The position numbers were made by a program, and so were the translations under genes. A model generated the notes under the pieces. That model had not been told where the DNA came from. It made no database searches and saw only the letters and a program-made list of their open reading frames with translations. Positions 6,403 through 13,642 of a DNA stretch of 29,327 nt are shown piece by piece. This DNA comes from an uncultured Collinsella sp. (GTDB taxonomy: Bacteria > Actinomycetota > Coriobacteriia > Coriobacteriales > Coriobacteriaceae): assembly GCA_958453935.1 (NCBI GenBank), contig CAUDZT010000026.1, positions 1 to 29,327 on the forward strand, in the 5' to 3' direction. The stretch's first letter is position 1, and every line of letters starts with the position of its first letter.

Positions 6403-7232
6403 TAGAGCTCCTCCCCTGCTGCTGCGAGCTCGGCCATGGCCTGCTCAAACTGTTCATCGTTGGGTGCCTTGCCGTGCCAGCCCACCTGGTTTTCCATAAA
6501 GGAGACGCCTTTGCCCTTCACCGTCTCGGCGATAATGGCCACGGGCGAGGCGCTCACTTTGCGAGCCTCGGCAAAGGCGGCGGCAATCTGCGCCATATCG
6601 TTACCGTCGGCGAGCTCGATCACATGCCACTTAAAGGCGCGGAACTTGTCAGCGAGCGGCATGGCCGAGTTGACCTCATCGATCGTGCCGTCAATCTGCA
6701 GGCCGTTGTGGTCGACGACGGCAACAAGATTGTCGAGCGCATGGTTGCCGGCAAACATGGCCGCCTCCCACACCTGGCCCTCCTCGCACTCGCCGTCGCC
6801 CAGCAACGTGTAGACACGGTAGCTGTCGCCCCAGTGCTTAGCGGCAAGCGCCATTCCAACTGCAGCAGAGATGCCCTGGCCGAGCGATCCGGTGGACATA
6901 TCAACACCCGGGGTGTCGTTCATGTTGGGATGGCCCTGCAGTCGGCTGCCAATATGGCGGAGCGTCTCGAGCTCTTCGACGGGAAAATAGCCGCGATTTG
7001 CCAACACCGAATACAGGCCCGGCGCCGCGTGACCCTTGGAGAGCACAAAGCGGTCTCGATCGGCCTTGTGAGGGTCGGCAGGATCGATATTCATTTCCTC
7101 AAAGTACAGATACGTCATGATGTCGGCAGCACCGAGCGATCCACCCGGATGTCCCGACTTGGCCGCGTGAACCGCAGTCACGACACCCTTCCTGACCTCA
7201 TTGGCGACCTTTGCCAGCTCCTGGTTGGTCAT
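6402..7232 (-). CDS. Transketolase, N-terminal subunit
   Basis: A 276-residue thiamine-diphosphate-binding half. The cofactor motif GDGECEEGQ starts at residue 145 and closes near DHNGLQ (174-179). SGHPGGSLG (26-34), KGHAAPGLY (66-74) and the GSLGQG segment are transketolase signatures. The ATG at 7232 follows AGAGAGG; a longer frame to 7292 would add 20 residues unlike the family. The order N-half then C-half with a one-base overlap is usual for split transketolases of Gram-positive sugar operons. Confidence 0.92.
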   Translation of the reverse strand: MTNQELAKVANEVRKGVVTAVHAAKSGHPGGSLGAADIMTYLYFEEMNIDPADPHKADRDRFVLSKGHAAPGLYSVLANRGYFPVEELETLRHIGSRLQGHPNMNDTPGVDMSTGSLGQGISAAVGMALAAKHWGDSYRVYTLLGDGECEEGQVWEAAMFAGNHALDNLVAVVDHNGLQIDGTIDEVNSAMPLADKFRAFKWHVIELADGNDMAQIAAAFAEARKVSASPVAIIAETVKGKGVSFMENQVGWHGKAPNDEQFEQAMAELAAAGEEL

Positions 7233-7295
7233 ACGAATTCCTCTCTTGAGAACAACCCCGGCACCGGATGACGCGATGCCGGGGCAATCCACTCG

Positions 7296-7979
7296 TTAAG
7301 CCTGAGCGACGACCTTCTGCCAGTCAGCCTCAAAAGAGGCGAGGCCCTGGTCGGTCAGCGGGTGATGCAGGCACTTCTTGAGAGCGGCCATGGGCACGGT
7401 CGCGATGTCGGCACCGAGCAGCGCCGCCTGGGTCACGTGGTTGGGCGTGCGGACCGAAGCAGTGATGATCTCGACGGTGTCGTCGACGTTCTTGCCGGTC
7501 CAGTCATAGTTCTTGATGCAGGTCACAACGTTGTCGAGCTGCGAGATACCGTCCTCGGCGATGTCATCGAAGCGTCCCACAAACGGACTGATGTAACGAG
7601 CGCCGGCGTTGGCGGCCATCAAGGCCTGGGTCGGCGAGAAGACGAGCGTCATGTTGACGCGCACGCCTGCATCGGCCAGCGCGCGGCAGGCGGCGAGGCC
7701 GGCCTCGCACACGGGAAGCTTAACCACGATGTTGGGAGCGAGAGCGGCAAGACGCTTGCCCTCCTCGATCATGCCCTCGGCAGTAGTCGCGGTGGACTCG
7801 GCGGACACGGGCAGACCCTCGCAGAGCTCGGCAATCTTGAGCATATGGGGCTCAAAGTCGGCGAGCTTACCGCCGGTCTTGGCGTACAGGGACGGATTGG
7901 TGGTGACGCCGGCAAGGCAGCCCCAGCTCTTGGCCTCGGCGATCTCGTCAAGGTTGGCGGTATCGATAAAGAACTTCAT
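7296..7979 (-). CDS. Fructose-6-phosphate aldolase / TalC-type transaldolase
   Basis: A 227-residue TIM-barrel enzyme of the FSA/TalC family. MKFFIDTANLDEI and GVTTNPSL open the barrel; the Schiff-base lysine is Lys87 in VVKLPV; SPFVGRFDD follows. The length fits FSA/TalC (about 220), much shorter than classical transaldolases. AGAAGGAG lies eight bases before the ATG. Family members either cleave fructose 6-phosphate to dihydroxyacetone and glyceraldehyde 3-phosphate or act as transaldolases; a residue difference in the active site separates them, which I cannot settle here. Next to both transketolase halves, a transaldolase role is attractive. Confidence 0.9.
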   Translation of the reverse strand: MKFFIDTANLDEIAEAKSWGCLAGVTTNPSLYAKTGGKLADFEPHMLKIAELCEGLPVSAESTATTAEGMIEEGKRLAALAPNIVVKLPVCEAGLAACRALADAGVRVNMTLVFSPTQALMAANAGARYISPFVGRFDDIAEDGISQLDNVVTCIKNYDWTGKNVDDTVEIITASVRTPNHVTQAALLGADIATVPMAALKKCLHHPLTDQGLASFEADWQKVVAQA

Positions 7980-8016
7980 GGTGCAAACTCCTTCTAAGGA
8001 ATCCAAAACTCAAAAA

Positions 8017-8085
8017 ATAGGACAAAGGGGATGTCCCTTTGTCCTATGTGCCGGGCCCGCAGCTGGGACATGCCCCGGACCCGGC
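8017..8085. repeat. REP-like double hairpin (GGACAAAGGG family)
   Basis: A 13-bp perfect stem, ATAGGACAAAGGG (8017-8029) with its complement (8035-8047) and a 5-nt loop, is followed by a second GC-rich stem (GCCGGG 8050-8055 with CCCGGC 8080-8085). It sits between the GatZ-like gene and the aldolase gene of the operon, so it will be transcribed and may tune mRNA ends. The sequence belongs with the other GGGACA hairpins in this window. Confidence 0.8.
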
Positions 8086-8104
8086 GTCGTGTAGGAAAAG
8101 CTAC

Positions 8105-9373
8105 TTAGAGAGCCTTCTCGATGCGGCTCGTGACGCCCTTGAGGTTAAGGCCGACGACGTACTGCTTGATCGGGCGCTTGATGTGCTCGATCACAAAGCG
8201 CTTGCCGTCGATGTCCTGGGCAGCGAGGTTGCGGTAGAGCTTCTCGACCTGCTCCTTGACCTCGGGATCGTTGAACGCGTAGTGGCCGGAGACATCCAGA
8301 ATCTTCAGGCTGAGCTCGTCGTCGGCCAGGATGTCGTCAACCTGCAGGTTGACGTCGTCGCCGGTCATCCACTTGCGCCAACGCTCGGTCTTGATAGCCT
8401 TGACCAGCAGCGTGTGATACAGGTCGGAGGGATCGTCGCACAGGCCGTTGTCGACCAGAATCTGTTCGGTAGCGCAGAGCTTGAGGTAAGCGCGGGTCTC
8501 CTCGGTGCCGTACTGAGGGGCAACATTGGAGGCCGTCACGTGAGCCGGGATGTGCTCGAGCAGCGTCGCGTCATCCAGGTAGTCGGCGTTGTGCTCCTTC
8601 AGGCCCACGCCGTAGCGCTTGGCCATGTCGGCGAGCTCGCGGGCATTCTTAAAGTTGTAATGACCGACCTGCTCGGTCCAACGGGTGAGCGTACCGGTCT
8701 GGCCGACGATAAAGGTGGGCATGGGGCAGCCGCGCTTCTCGAGCTCGGGCTGCAGCTGAGAAATGAACTCCTCGTACTTATCGGTAGAGGTCAAGCCGCC
8801 ATTGGTCTCCTCGGTACCGACCTCATAGGCGACCTCGGGCAGGTTATGCTCGCGACGGTACTGCTCAAGGTAGTCGATAAGATCGATCGTACGGCGAAGC
8901 ACCACGTCGAGCGGAATAACCTTGCCGATCTGATAGGGGTCCTTGGTGGGGTCGACCATCAGCAGGTCAAAGCCCGCCTCCATGTCGGCGACAAAGGACT
9001 TGCGGGCGAGCTCCATGGCCTCGTCCTCGGGCAGGTGGGCGTTACGCTCCTCGTCGCGCTGCCACGGACCGCCGTGATCGCGGCACAGGTAGTACGGACC
9101 GGTGTAACCCACCTCGTCGGCAACCTTCTTGATGTCGGCGGCAAAGCGCGTCTGGTCCCAACCGTTGACGTAGCCGGCGCCCATCTCGTCCATATCGACC
9201 TGGTTGCGGCTAGCGATAAACATGGGCGGGAAATCCTCGTCCTTGGCAAGCTCGAACACGGCCTGAATCAGGTTGGGGCTCATGGGGCCAATGCCGACCA
9301 TGGTTGCGTGATCGCCGCTATCCTGCAGCTTGAGCATGCCCTGGACGGCCTGGCGGATGGTGAGGTTGGACAT
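8105..9373 (-). CDS. GatZ/KbaZ-family protein (tagatose-bisphosphate aldolase subunit-like or ketose epimerase)
   Basis: A 422-residue protein resembling the GatZ/KbaZ family, whose classic members are the non-catalytic partner of class II tagatose-1,6-bisphosphate aldolase. FIASRNQVDMDEMGAGYVN (52-70) matches the family's 'atsNQv' segment. Candidate metal ligands are Asp99-His100 (CRDHGGP), Glu184/Glu188 (YEVGTEE) and His261/Asp264 (KEHNADY). No catalytic GatY/KbaY partner and no tagatose-6-phosphate kinase is nearby. Relatives of this fold are known as C4 epimerases acting on ketoses, ketose phosphates or uronates, so an epimerase role is a reasonable inference. Second gene of the operon; start follows GGAGAAGGAG. 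Confidence 0.82.
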   Translation of the reverse strand: MSNLTIRQAVQGMLKLQDSGDHATMVGIGPMSPNLIQAVFELAKDEDFPPMFIASRNQVDMDEMGAGYVNGWDQTRFAADIKKVADEVGYTGPYYLCRDHGGPWQRDEERNAHLPEDEAMELARKSFVADMEAGFDLLMVDPTKDPYQIGKVIPLDVVLRRTIDLIDYLEQYRREHNLPEVAYEVGTEETNGGLTSTDKYEEFISQLQPELEKRGCPMPTFIVGQTGTLTRWTEQVGHYNFKNARELADMAKRYGVGLKEHNADYLDDATLLEHIPAHVTASNVAPQYGTEETRAYLKLCATEQILVDNGLCDDPSDLYHTLLVKAIKTERWRKWMTGDDVNLQVDDILADDELSLKILDVSGHYAFNDPEVKEQVEKLYRNLAAQDIDGKRFVIEHIKRPIKQYVVGLNLKGVTSRIEKAL

Positions 9374-9442
9374 TTTGTTCTCCTTCTCCAGAGGATTTTT
9401 GACAAAAGTTCCCTGGGACCCAGATGCGGGCCCTATCAGTAC

Positions 9443-9503
9443 GGATGGATTTTGTTGTGTAGGGGCGGTTGTGCGGAGTCAAATCCATCCCTCCGCACAA
9501 CCG
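9443..9503 (-). promoter_or_regulatory. Intercistronic structured RNA before the GatZ-like gene
   Basis: In the 144-base gap after the PTS gene, CGGTTGTGCGGAG (9466-9478) pairs with 9491-9503. The loop of that hairpin, AAATCCATCC (9481-9490), is the exact complement of 9443-9452. The two pairings compete, or could form a partial pseudoknot. A CTGGGACCCAG palindrome lies at 9413-9423. Likely roles are mRNA processing, stability or translational control of the downstream gene. Confidence 0.55.
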
Positions 9504-9517
9504 GAGTCCTTAAAGGT

Positions 9518-10990
9518 TTACTTGGCCTGCTTATCGAGCGTGGGCTTCATGGCAATCAGGATTGCAGCGGCGACCACGGAGCCAATCACGATGTCCAGGC
9601 AGAACAGCGCGACGTTGTTGGTGGCAAGGGCGACGATAAAGCCACCGTGCGGGACGTAGCAGTCGATACCCTGGAAGGCGGCGAGTGCCGCACCCACGGC
9701 AGAGCCGATGCAGATGCCGGGCAGGGTGTGGCCGAGATCCTTGACCGCGAAGGGAATGGCGCCCTCGGTAATACCGATGCAGCCCATGAACAGTGCGGAG
9801 ATACCCATCTGGCGATCGGCGTCATCGAACTTGTTCTTGGCGATGAGCGCTGCAAGACCGCAGGCAATCGGGGGAATGGCGACGGCGACGCGGAACATAC
9901 CGTTGGGGCCATAGATGCCGGAGGCCATGATGGCCATAGTAAAGGTCGAAGCGGTCTTATTGATGGGGCCACCCATATCGAAGGCGGTCATAACGCCAAT
10001 GACCAGGCCCAGGACGACGGCGGAGCCGCCCTGCAGGCTACCGAGCACGCTGGTGAGCCAATCCATCACAAAGCCAAGCGGCGTGGCCAGGATGTAGATG
10101 TAGGCCATGCCCAGGACGAGCGAGGTCAGAATCGGGATGATCAGGATCGGCATGATGGTCTGGATGGTGTTGTTGACCTTCCAGGTCTTCATCCAGCGGA
10201 CAAAGTAACCGCAGATGACAGCCATGATCATGGCGCCCAAGAAGCCAGTCGAAACGCTGTTGCCGCTCGGAGTAACGACTGCGTTGTTGACCAGGTAGCC
10301 CAGGACAAAACCGGGGGCGAGCGCGGGCTTGCCGGCCATCGAGTAGGCGATGTATGCCGCAAGCACCGGAATCATCATGGAAATACCGGCCATGCCGATG
10401 GTATTAAGGCTCACCATCAACGGGTTGGTTACCTCCATACCGCTAGCACCGGCAGTACCGGATGCCAACGAGAAGGCGAGGAACACGCCACCGATAACGA
10501 CAATGGGGATAAAATAGGAAACGCCGGTATTGAATGCATTGAGCAGCGTCTTGCCAGGATCGGCAAAGATAGACTGCTTGGACGCCGGTGTCGGGGCCTG
10601 CGGGGCAGCGGAGACGGCCTTCTTCTCTGCCTTGGCCTCGGCCTTGGGCACGTCAACGGCGCCACCCGTCGCCTTGATAATCTCAACAGCCTGGTCGATG
10701 ATCTTGACCGGATCGGCTATTACATCGGAAGTACCGACCTTGAGGAACTTGCCCTCGGCCATCTTCTGCTCAAAACGGTCCTCGTTCTCGACACCCACGT
10801 CGACGGACTCCAGGACCAGGTCGGCGGAGTCCACGTCTTCCTGCGTGAGCTCATTCTCGATACCCAGGCCACCCTGAGCCTCGACCTTGCACTCGATGCC
10901 ACGGGCGGCGCATTCATCCTGAATCGCCTTCTGGGCCATATACGTGTGGGCGATACCCACGGTACAGGCGGCAACGCCTACGATCTTCAT
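9518..10990 (-). CDS. PTS fructose-type EIIBC
   Basis: A 490-residue permease. The N-terminal IIB domain (about residues 1-110) carries the phospho-cysteine Cys9 in VAACTVGIAHTYMA. An Ala/Pro-rich linker follows, then a IIC domain with roughly ten membrane segments and the GITEGAIPFA loop typical of fructose-family IIC. It imports and phosphorylates a sugar, taking phosphate from the EIIA encoded at the operon's end. I start at the ATG with GAGGGA upstream; a longer frame to 11092 would run through the promoter. First gene of the operon, divergent from the LacI-family gene. Confidence 0.93.
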   Translation of the reverse strand: MKIVGVAACTVGIAHTYMAQKAIQDECAARGIECKVEAQGGLGIENELTQEDVDSADLVLESVDVGVENEDRFEQKMAEGKFLKVGTSDVIADPVKIIDQAVEIIKATGGAVDVPKAEAKAEKKAVSAAPQAPTPASKQSIFADPGKTLLNAFNTGVSYFIPIVVIGGVFLAFSLASGTAGASGMEVTNPLMVSLNTIGMAGISMMIPVLAAYIAYSMAGKPALAPGFVLGYLVNNAVVTPSGNSVSTGFLGAMIMAVICGYFVRWMKTWKVNNTIQTIMPILIIPILTSLVLGMAYIYILATPLGFVMDWLTSVLGSLQGGSAVVLGLVIGVMTAFDMGGPINKTASTFTMAIMASGIYGPNGMFRVAVAIPPIACGLAALIAKNKFDDADRQMGISALFMGCIGITEGAIPFAVKDLGHTLPGICIGSAVGAALAAFQGIDCYVPHGGFIVALATNNVALFCLDIVIGSVVAAAILIAMKPTLDKQAK

Positions 10991-11073
10991 TGCTTCCCTC
11001 TTTTCATAGAGTTGCGTGCGCAAGACACCGTTTGCGGAGGCCTCCGGAGCATCCCCTGCCGTTTGGACTTGCT

Positions 11074-11089
11074 GTCTTTTCGACAAGAC
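11074..11089. promoter_or_regulatory. Candidate LacI-family operator at the operon start
   Basis: GTCTTTTCGACAAGAC is a 16-bp palindrome with a central TCGA and only one mismatched pair, the form expected for a LacI-family site. It lies just downstream of the predicted -10, over the likely transcription start. Confidence 0.5.
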
Positions 11090-11090
11090 C

Positions 11091-11119
11091 AATATAGGTG
11101 CTCAATTTTCTTAATGCCA
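11091..11119 (-). promoter_or_regulatory. Predicted promoter of the PTS operon
   Basis: On the minus strand, TGGCAT (11114-11119) and TATATT (11091-11096) are 17 bp apart, giving a start near 11084 and a leader of about 95 bases. The -10 is good, the -35 weak. Confidence 0.45.
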
Positions 11120-11146
11120 GCTTATTTCGGTAAACGCGCAGGTCAG

Positions 11147-11184
11147 AGCGTTGGTTACGCTATTTAGTTATGCGTTTAACTAAA
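11147..11184. promoter_or_regulatory. Two further palindromes in the divergent region
   Basis: AGCGT/ACGCT arms (11147-11161) and an AT-rich palindrome with 8-bp arms TTTAGTTA/TAACTAAA (11163-11184) lie upstream of both divergent genes. They could bind the LacI-family protein or a global regulator. The rest of the gap to 11405 shows only a small ATGCGCAT palindrome (11254-11261) and no gene. Confidence 0.4.
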
Positions 11185-11405
11185 AATGAATCCTGCGATT
11201 TTACCCTCGATTTCAAAAGTCAAGAAGTATTTGATTTTCTCGGTAGACGGCAGATGCGCATGCCGGTCACAAATTTCGACCCCACCCATATACCGCATTT
11301 GTTGCATACTCATATGAAAGGAAAAAGTCGCTCACCAAAGCGCATCCCTCACCAAGACTCAAAGTCATCATGTTGGAAAATGCTCATCTGTCGGAAGGAG
11401 TCGCT

Positions 11406-12416
11406 GTGGCAAAACAGCGCGTTACGATCGCAGACGTCGCTCGAGAGGCGGGAACCTCGACGGCAAGCGTCTCGTATTACCTCAACGACAAACGAGAAAA
11501 GCTTAGCGAAAAGACGCAGAACAAAATCGCGCGCGTCATTAAGGAACTCGGATACGTTCCCAACGCCCAAGCGCAGACGCTCACCGGCAAGCAAACCCAC
11601 GTCATTGCCATCATCATTTTGGATAACACCAACAAATGGGCGGGGCTCGTTCTCAATGGCATGGAGCAGGTCATGCTCCCCGCGGGCTACCAGACGGTCG
11701 TTTGCACGAGCAACTTTAACCCCGAGACCGAGCTCATGTACGTCGACAAGATGCTCTCGCTGGGCGTCGATGGCTTTATCATCCAGCCCACGGCAAACTT
11801 CAAAGCCGTGCACGACCGCATTAGACGCGCCGGCAAGCCGGTCGTCTTTTTCGATGCGGCCATCTACAGCCCAGGCACCAGCTGGATCAAAACCAACCTC
11901 TACGACGGCGTGTACAATGCCACGCAGGCGCTTCTCGATGCCGGCTACGAGGACTTTTTCTCCATTGCCGCCAATATGACCGAAATGCGCACCCGCATGG
12001 AACGTTTTCAGGGATATGCCGAGGCATTAGCCGCGAATGGGCAGCTCTACAAAGCCATCCCCATCGACCACAACAAGCCGTCAATCAACGAGCTTACCGA
12101 GTACTTTAAATTCAAGTTTAATCCCGCCAAGCGTACGCTCATCTTTGTCCAAAACCAATGGGCGCTCCCCCGCGTCTACAAGGCACTTCAGCCCATGGCC
12201 CATCTGCTTCCGCAGCAAATCGGCCTTTTGGGACTCAACTGCGAAGACTGGACTAATCTCACCACACCGACCGTCTCCACCATCATCGAGCCCGTCGACC
12301 AGGAAGGTCGCGAAGCAGCCGAGATGTTGCTCGCCCTACTTGACGGCAGCAGCGAACCCGGCGAGCAGCGCATTCTCGAGTGCAAGCTCAACTGGCTCGA
12401 CTCCACCTCGATCTAG
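11406..12416 (+). CDS. LacI-family transcriptional regulator of the sugar operon
   Basis: About 336 residues. The helix-turn-helix VTIADVAREAGTSTASVSYY and hinge helix (NAQAQTL) start the protein; the effector domain begins at HVIAIIILDN and ends with CKLNWLDS. I prefer the GTG at 11406 because AGGAG lies five bases upstream and it puts the HTH at the usual position. An in-frame ATG at 11370 would add 12 residues without a good ribosome-binding site. Divergent orientation to the PTS operon and the palindrome at 11074-11089 suggest local repression, relieved by a sugar phosphate. The effector is unknown. Confidence 0.9.
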   Translation: MAKQRVTIADVAREAGTSTASVSYYLNDKREKLSEKTQNKIARVIKELGYVPNAQAQTLTGKQTHVIAIIILDNTNKWAGLVLNGMEQVMLPAGYQTVVCTSNFNPETELMYVDKMLSLGVDGFIIQPTANFKAVHDRIRRAGKPVVFFDAAIYSPGTSWIKTNLYDGVYNATQALLDAGYEDFFSIAANMTEMRTRMERFQGYAEALAANGQLYKAIPIDHNKPSINELTEYFKFKFNPAKRTLIFVQNQWALPRVYKALQPMAHLLPQQIGLLGLNCEDWTNLTTPTVSTIIEPVDQEGREAAEMLLALLDGSSEPGEQRILECKLNWLDSTSI

Positions 12417-12421
12417 ACTGC

Positions 12422-12450
12422 GGGACAAATTAATCAGGAGTGTTTGTCCC
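12422..12450 (+). terminator. GGGACAAA hairpin after the LacI-family gene
   Basis: Arms GGGACAAA (12422-12429) and TTTGTCCC (12443-12450), 13-nt loop, five bases after the stop. May act as a terminator; its sequence also fits the GGGACA hairpin family. Confidence 0.5.
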
Positions 12451-12535
12451 AAATCTTGAGTATTTGTTCGGCGGAGCGGCCTCTGCCGGCTCCTGCTAGA
12501 CTGGTAGATTCCGAACCGTCCATCCAGGAGCCTCA

Positions 12536-13513
12536 ATGTCGCGCAAGTCCGCCTACAAGCAAGTACTTTCCATCGGCACCGCCGTGGTGCTGGGGTTTGC
12601 GCTGTTCACAGGGTCGCTCGACGGAGCACCCAAGCTGCTCTCGCCGCAAAGCGATGAGCAGGCGGCTGCTCTGGCCGAGAAGCAAAGCGAGAGCCCCAAC
12701 CGCACCGACGACGAAGCGGACTTGGTCGCCCGGCTCGAATCGGGAACAGCGAACTCCACGGACTCCGAAGATGATCAGGACTCCGGCGATGGCTCTGAAT
12801 CCGCCACGACCGACACCGCTGACGATGCCTCTTCAAACGTCACCCCCATCGACGAGGTCGAAAACCCCGATCTCGACCGCGCCCGCGGCGTATATCTCAG
12901 CAGCATTCCCGACTACGCCGGCAACCCCTACGTTGCCCTTCGCGCCGACAGCACGCACCCGTTGGGCACGCCATCATTCACGCTCGACGAATACGAGCGC
13001 GCTACCGAAGAGGGCTGCTTTAAGAAGTTCTCCAAGCTCGATAGCCTGGGCCGCACCCGCAAGGCACTCGCCTGCGTGGGTCCCGAATCGCTCGGTCAGG
13101 GCAAGCGCGGCGATATCTCGCGTATCCATCCCGCCGGGTGGCACCAGCAGCGCTACGACTTTATTCCGGGTCAGAGCCTCTACAACCGCTGCCACCTTAT
13201 CGCCTGGTCGCTCTGCGGCGAAAACGCCAATCGCAAGAATCTCCTCACCGGCACGCGCTATCTCAACGAAACGGGCATGCTGCCGTTTGAAGAGCAGATC
13301 CTCGACTACATCCACGACACAGGCAACCATGTTCTCTATCGCGTCACGCCCATGTACAACGAGGAGGAACTTGTCTGCCGCGGCGTGCGCCTCGAGGCGC
13401 AATCGGTCGAGGACCACGGCAAGACCCTCTGCTTCCACGTATATTGCTACAATCTGCAGCCGCACGTGCAGATCGACTACGCCACCGGCCGCAATCAGGC
13501 CTCGGGGGACTAG
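12536..13513 (+). CDS. Exported DNA/RNA non-specific endonuclease
   Basis: A 325-residue protein. One hydrophobic segment (about residues 10-27) acts as a signal or anchor. It is followed by a long acidic, Ser/Thr-rich linker (about 40-110) suited to an extracellular spacer. The nuclease domain follows, with the catalytic motif NRCHLIAW (His220 as general base) and NLLTGTRYLNETGMLPFE, the hallmark of the Endonuclea_NS_2 / EndA-like group. ATG with AGGAG just upstream. The enzyme probably degrades extracellular nucleic acid, for nutrition, biofilm change or DNA uptake. No competence gene is adjacent. Confidence 0.9.
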   Translation: MSRKSAYKQVLSIGTAVVLGFALFTGSLDGAPKLLSPQSDEQAAALAEKQSESPNRTDDEADLVARLESGTANSTDSEDDQDSGDGSESATTDTADDASSNVTPIDEVENPDLDRARGVYLSSIPDYAGNPYVALRADSTHPLGTPSFTLDEYERATEEGCFKKFSKLDSLGRTRKALACVGPESLGQGKRGDISRIHPAGWHQQRYDFIPGQSLYNRCHLIAWSLCGENANRKNLLTGTRYLNETGMLPFEEQILDYIHDTGNHVLYRVTPMYNEEELVCRGVRLEAQSVEDHGKTLCFHVYCYNLQPHVQIDYATGRNQASGD

Positions 13514-13574
13514 GGCCGACCAAGCTGCCCCAAAACCTAAAATGATCCGTTTTCCTCCGTCCCCCAGGGATCAA

Positions 13575-13609
13575 AAAGGGCCGCCCTGGATTGCCCAGAG
13601 CGGCCCTTG
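13575..13609. terminator. Bidirectional terminator between nuclease and EF-G-like genes
   Basis: AGGGCCGC (13577-13584) pairs with GCGGCCCT (13600-13607), with an inner CTGG/CCAG pair. The minus-strand transcript ends in a T run, so it serves the EF-G-like gene best; the plus-strand nuclease gene also ends here. Confidence 0.85.
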
Positions 13610-13642
13610 CACCGGCATGCATGTTGCAGGCAACGCCACGCG

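Noticed and set aside
8107..8115. Another TTAGAGAGC-like motif inside the GatZ-like gene
   Set aside because: Single imperfect match at the end of a coding region; likely chance.
8039..11167. A 1042-codon plus-strand open frame
   Set aside because: It is antisense to the PTS IIBC and GatZ-like genes, whose motifs are clear. Long antisense frames are expected with C/G-ending codons.
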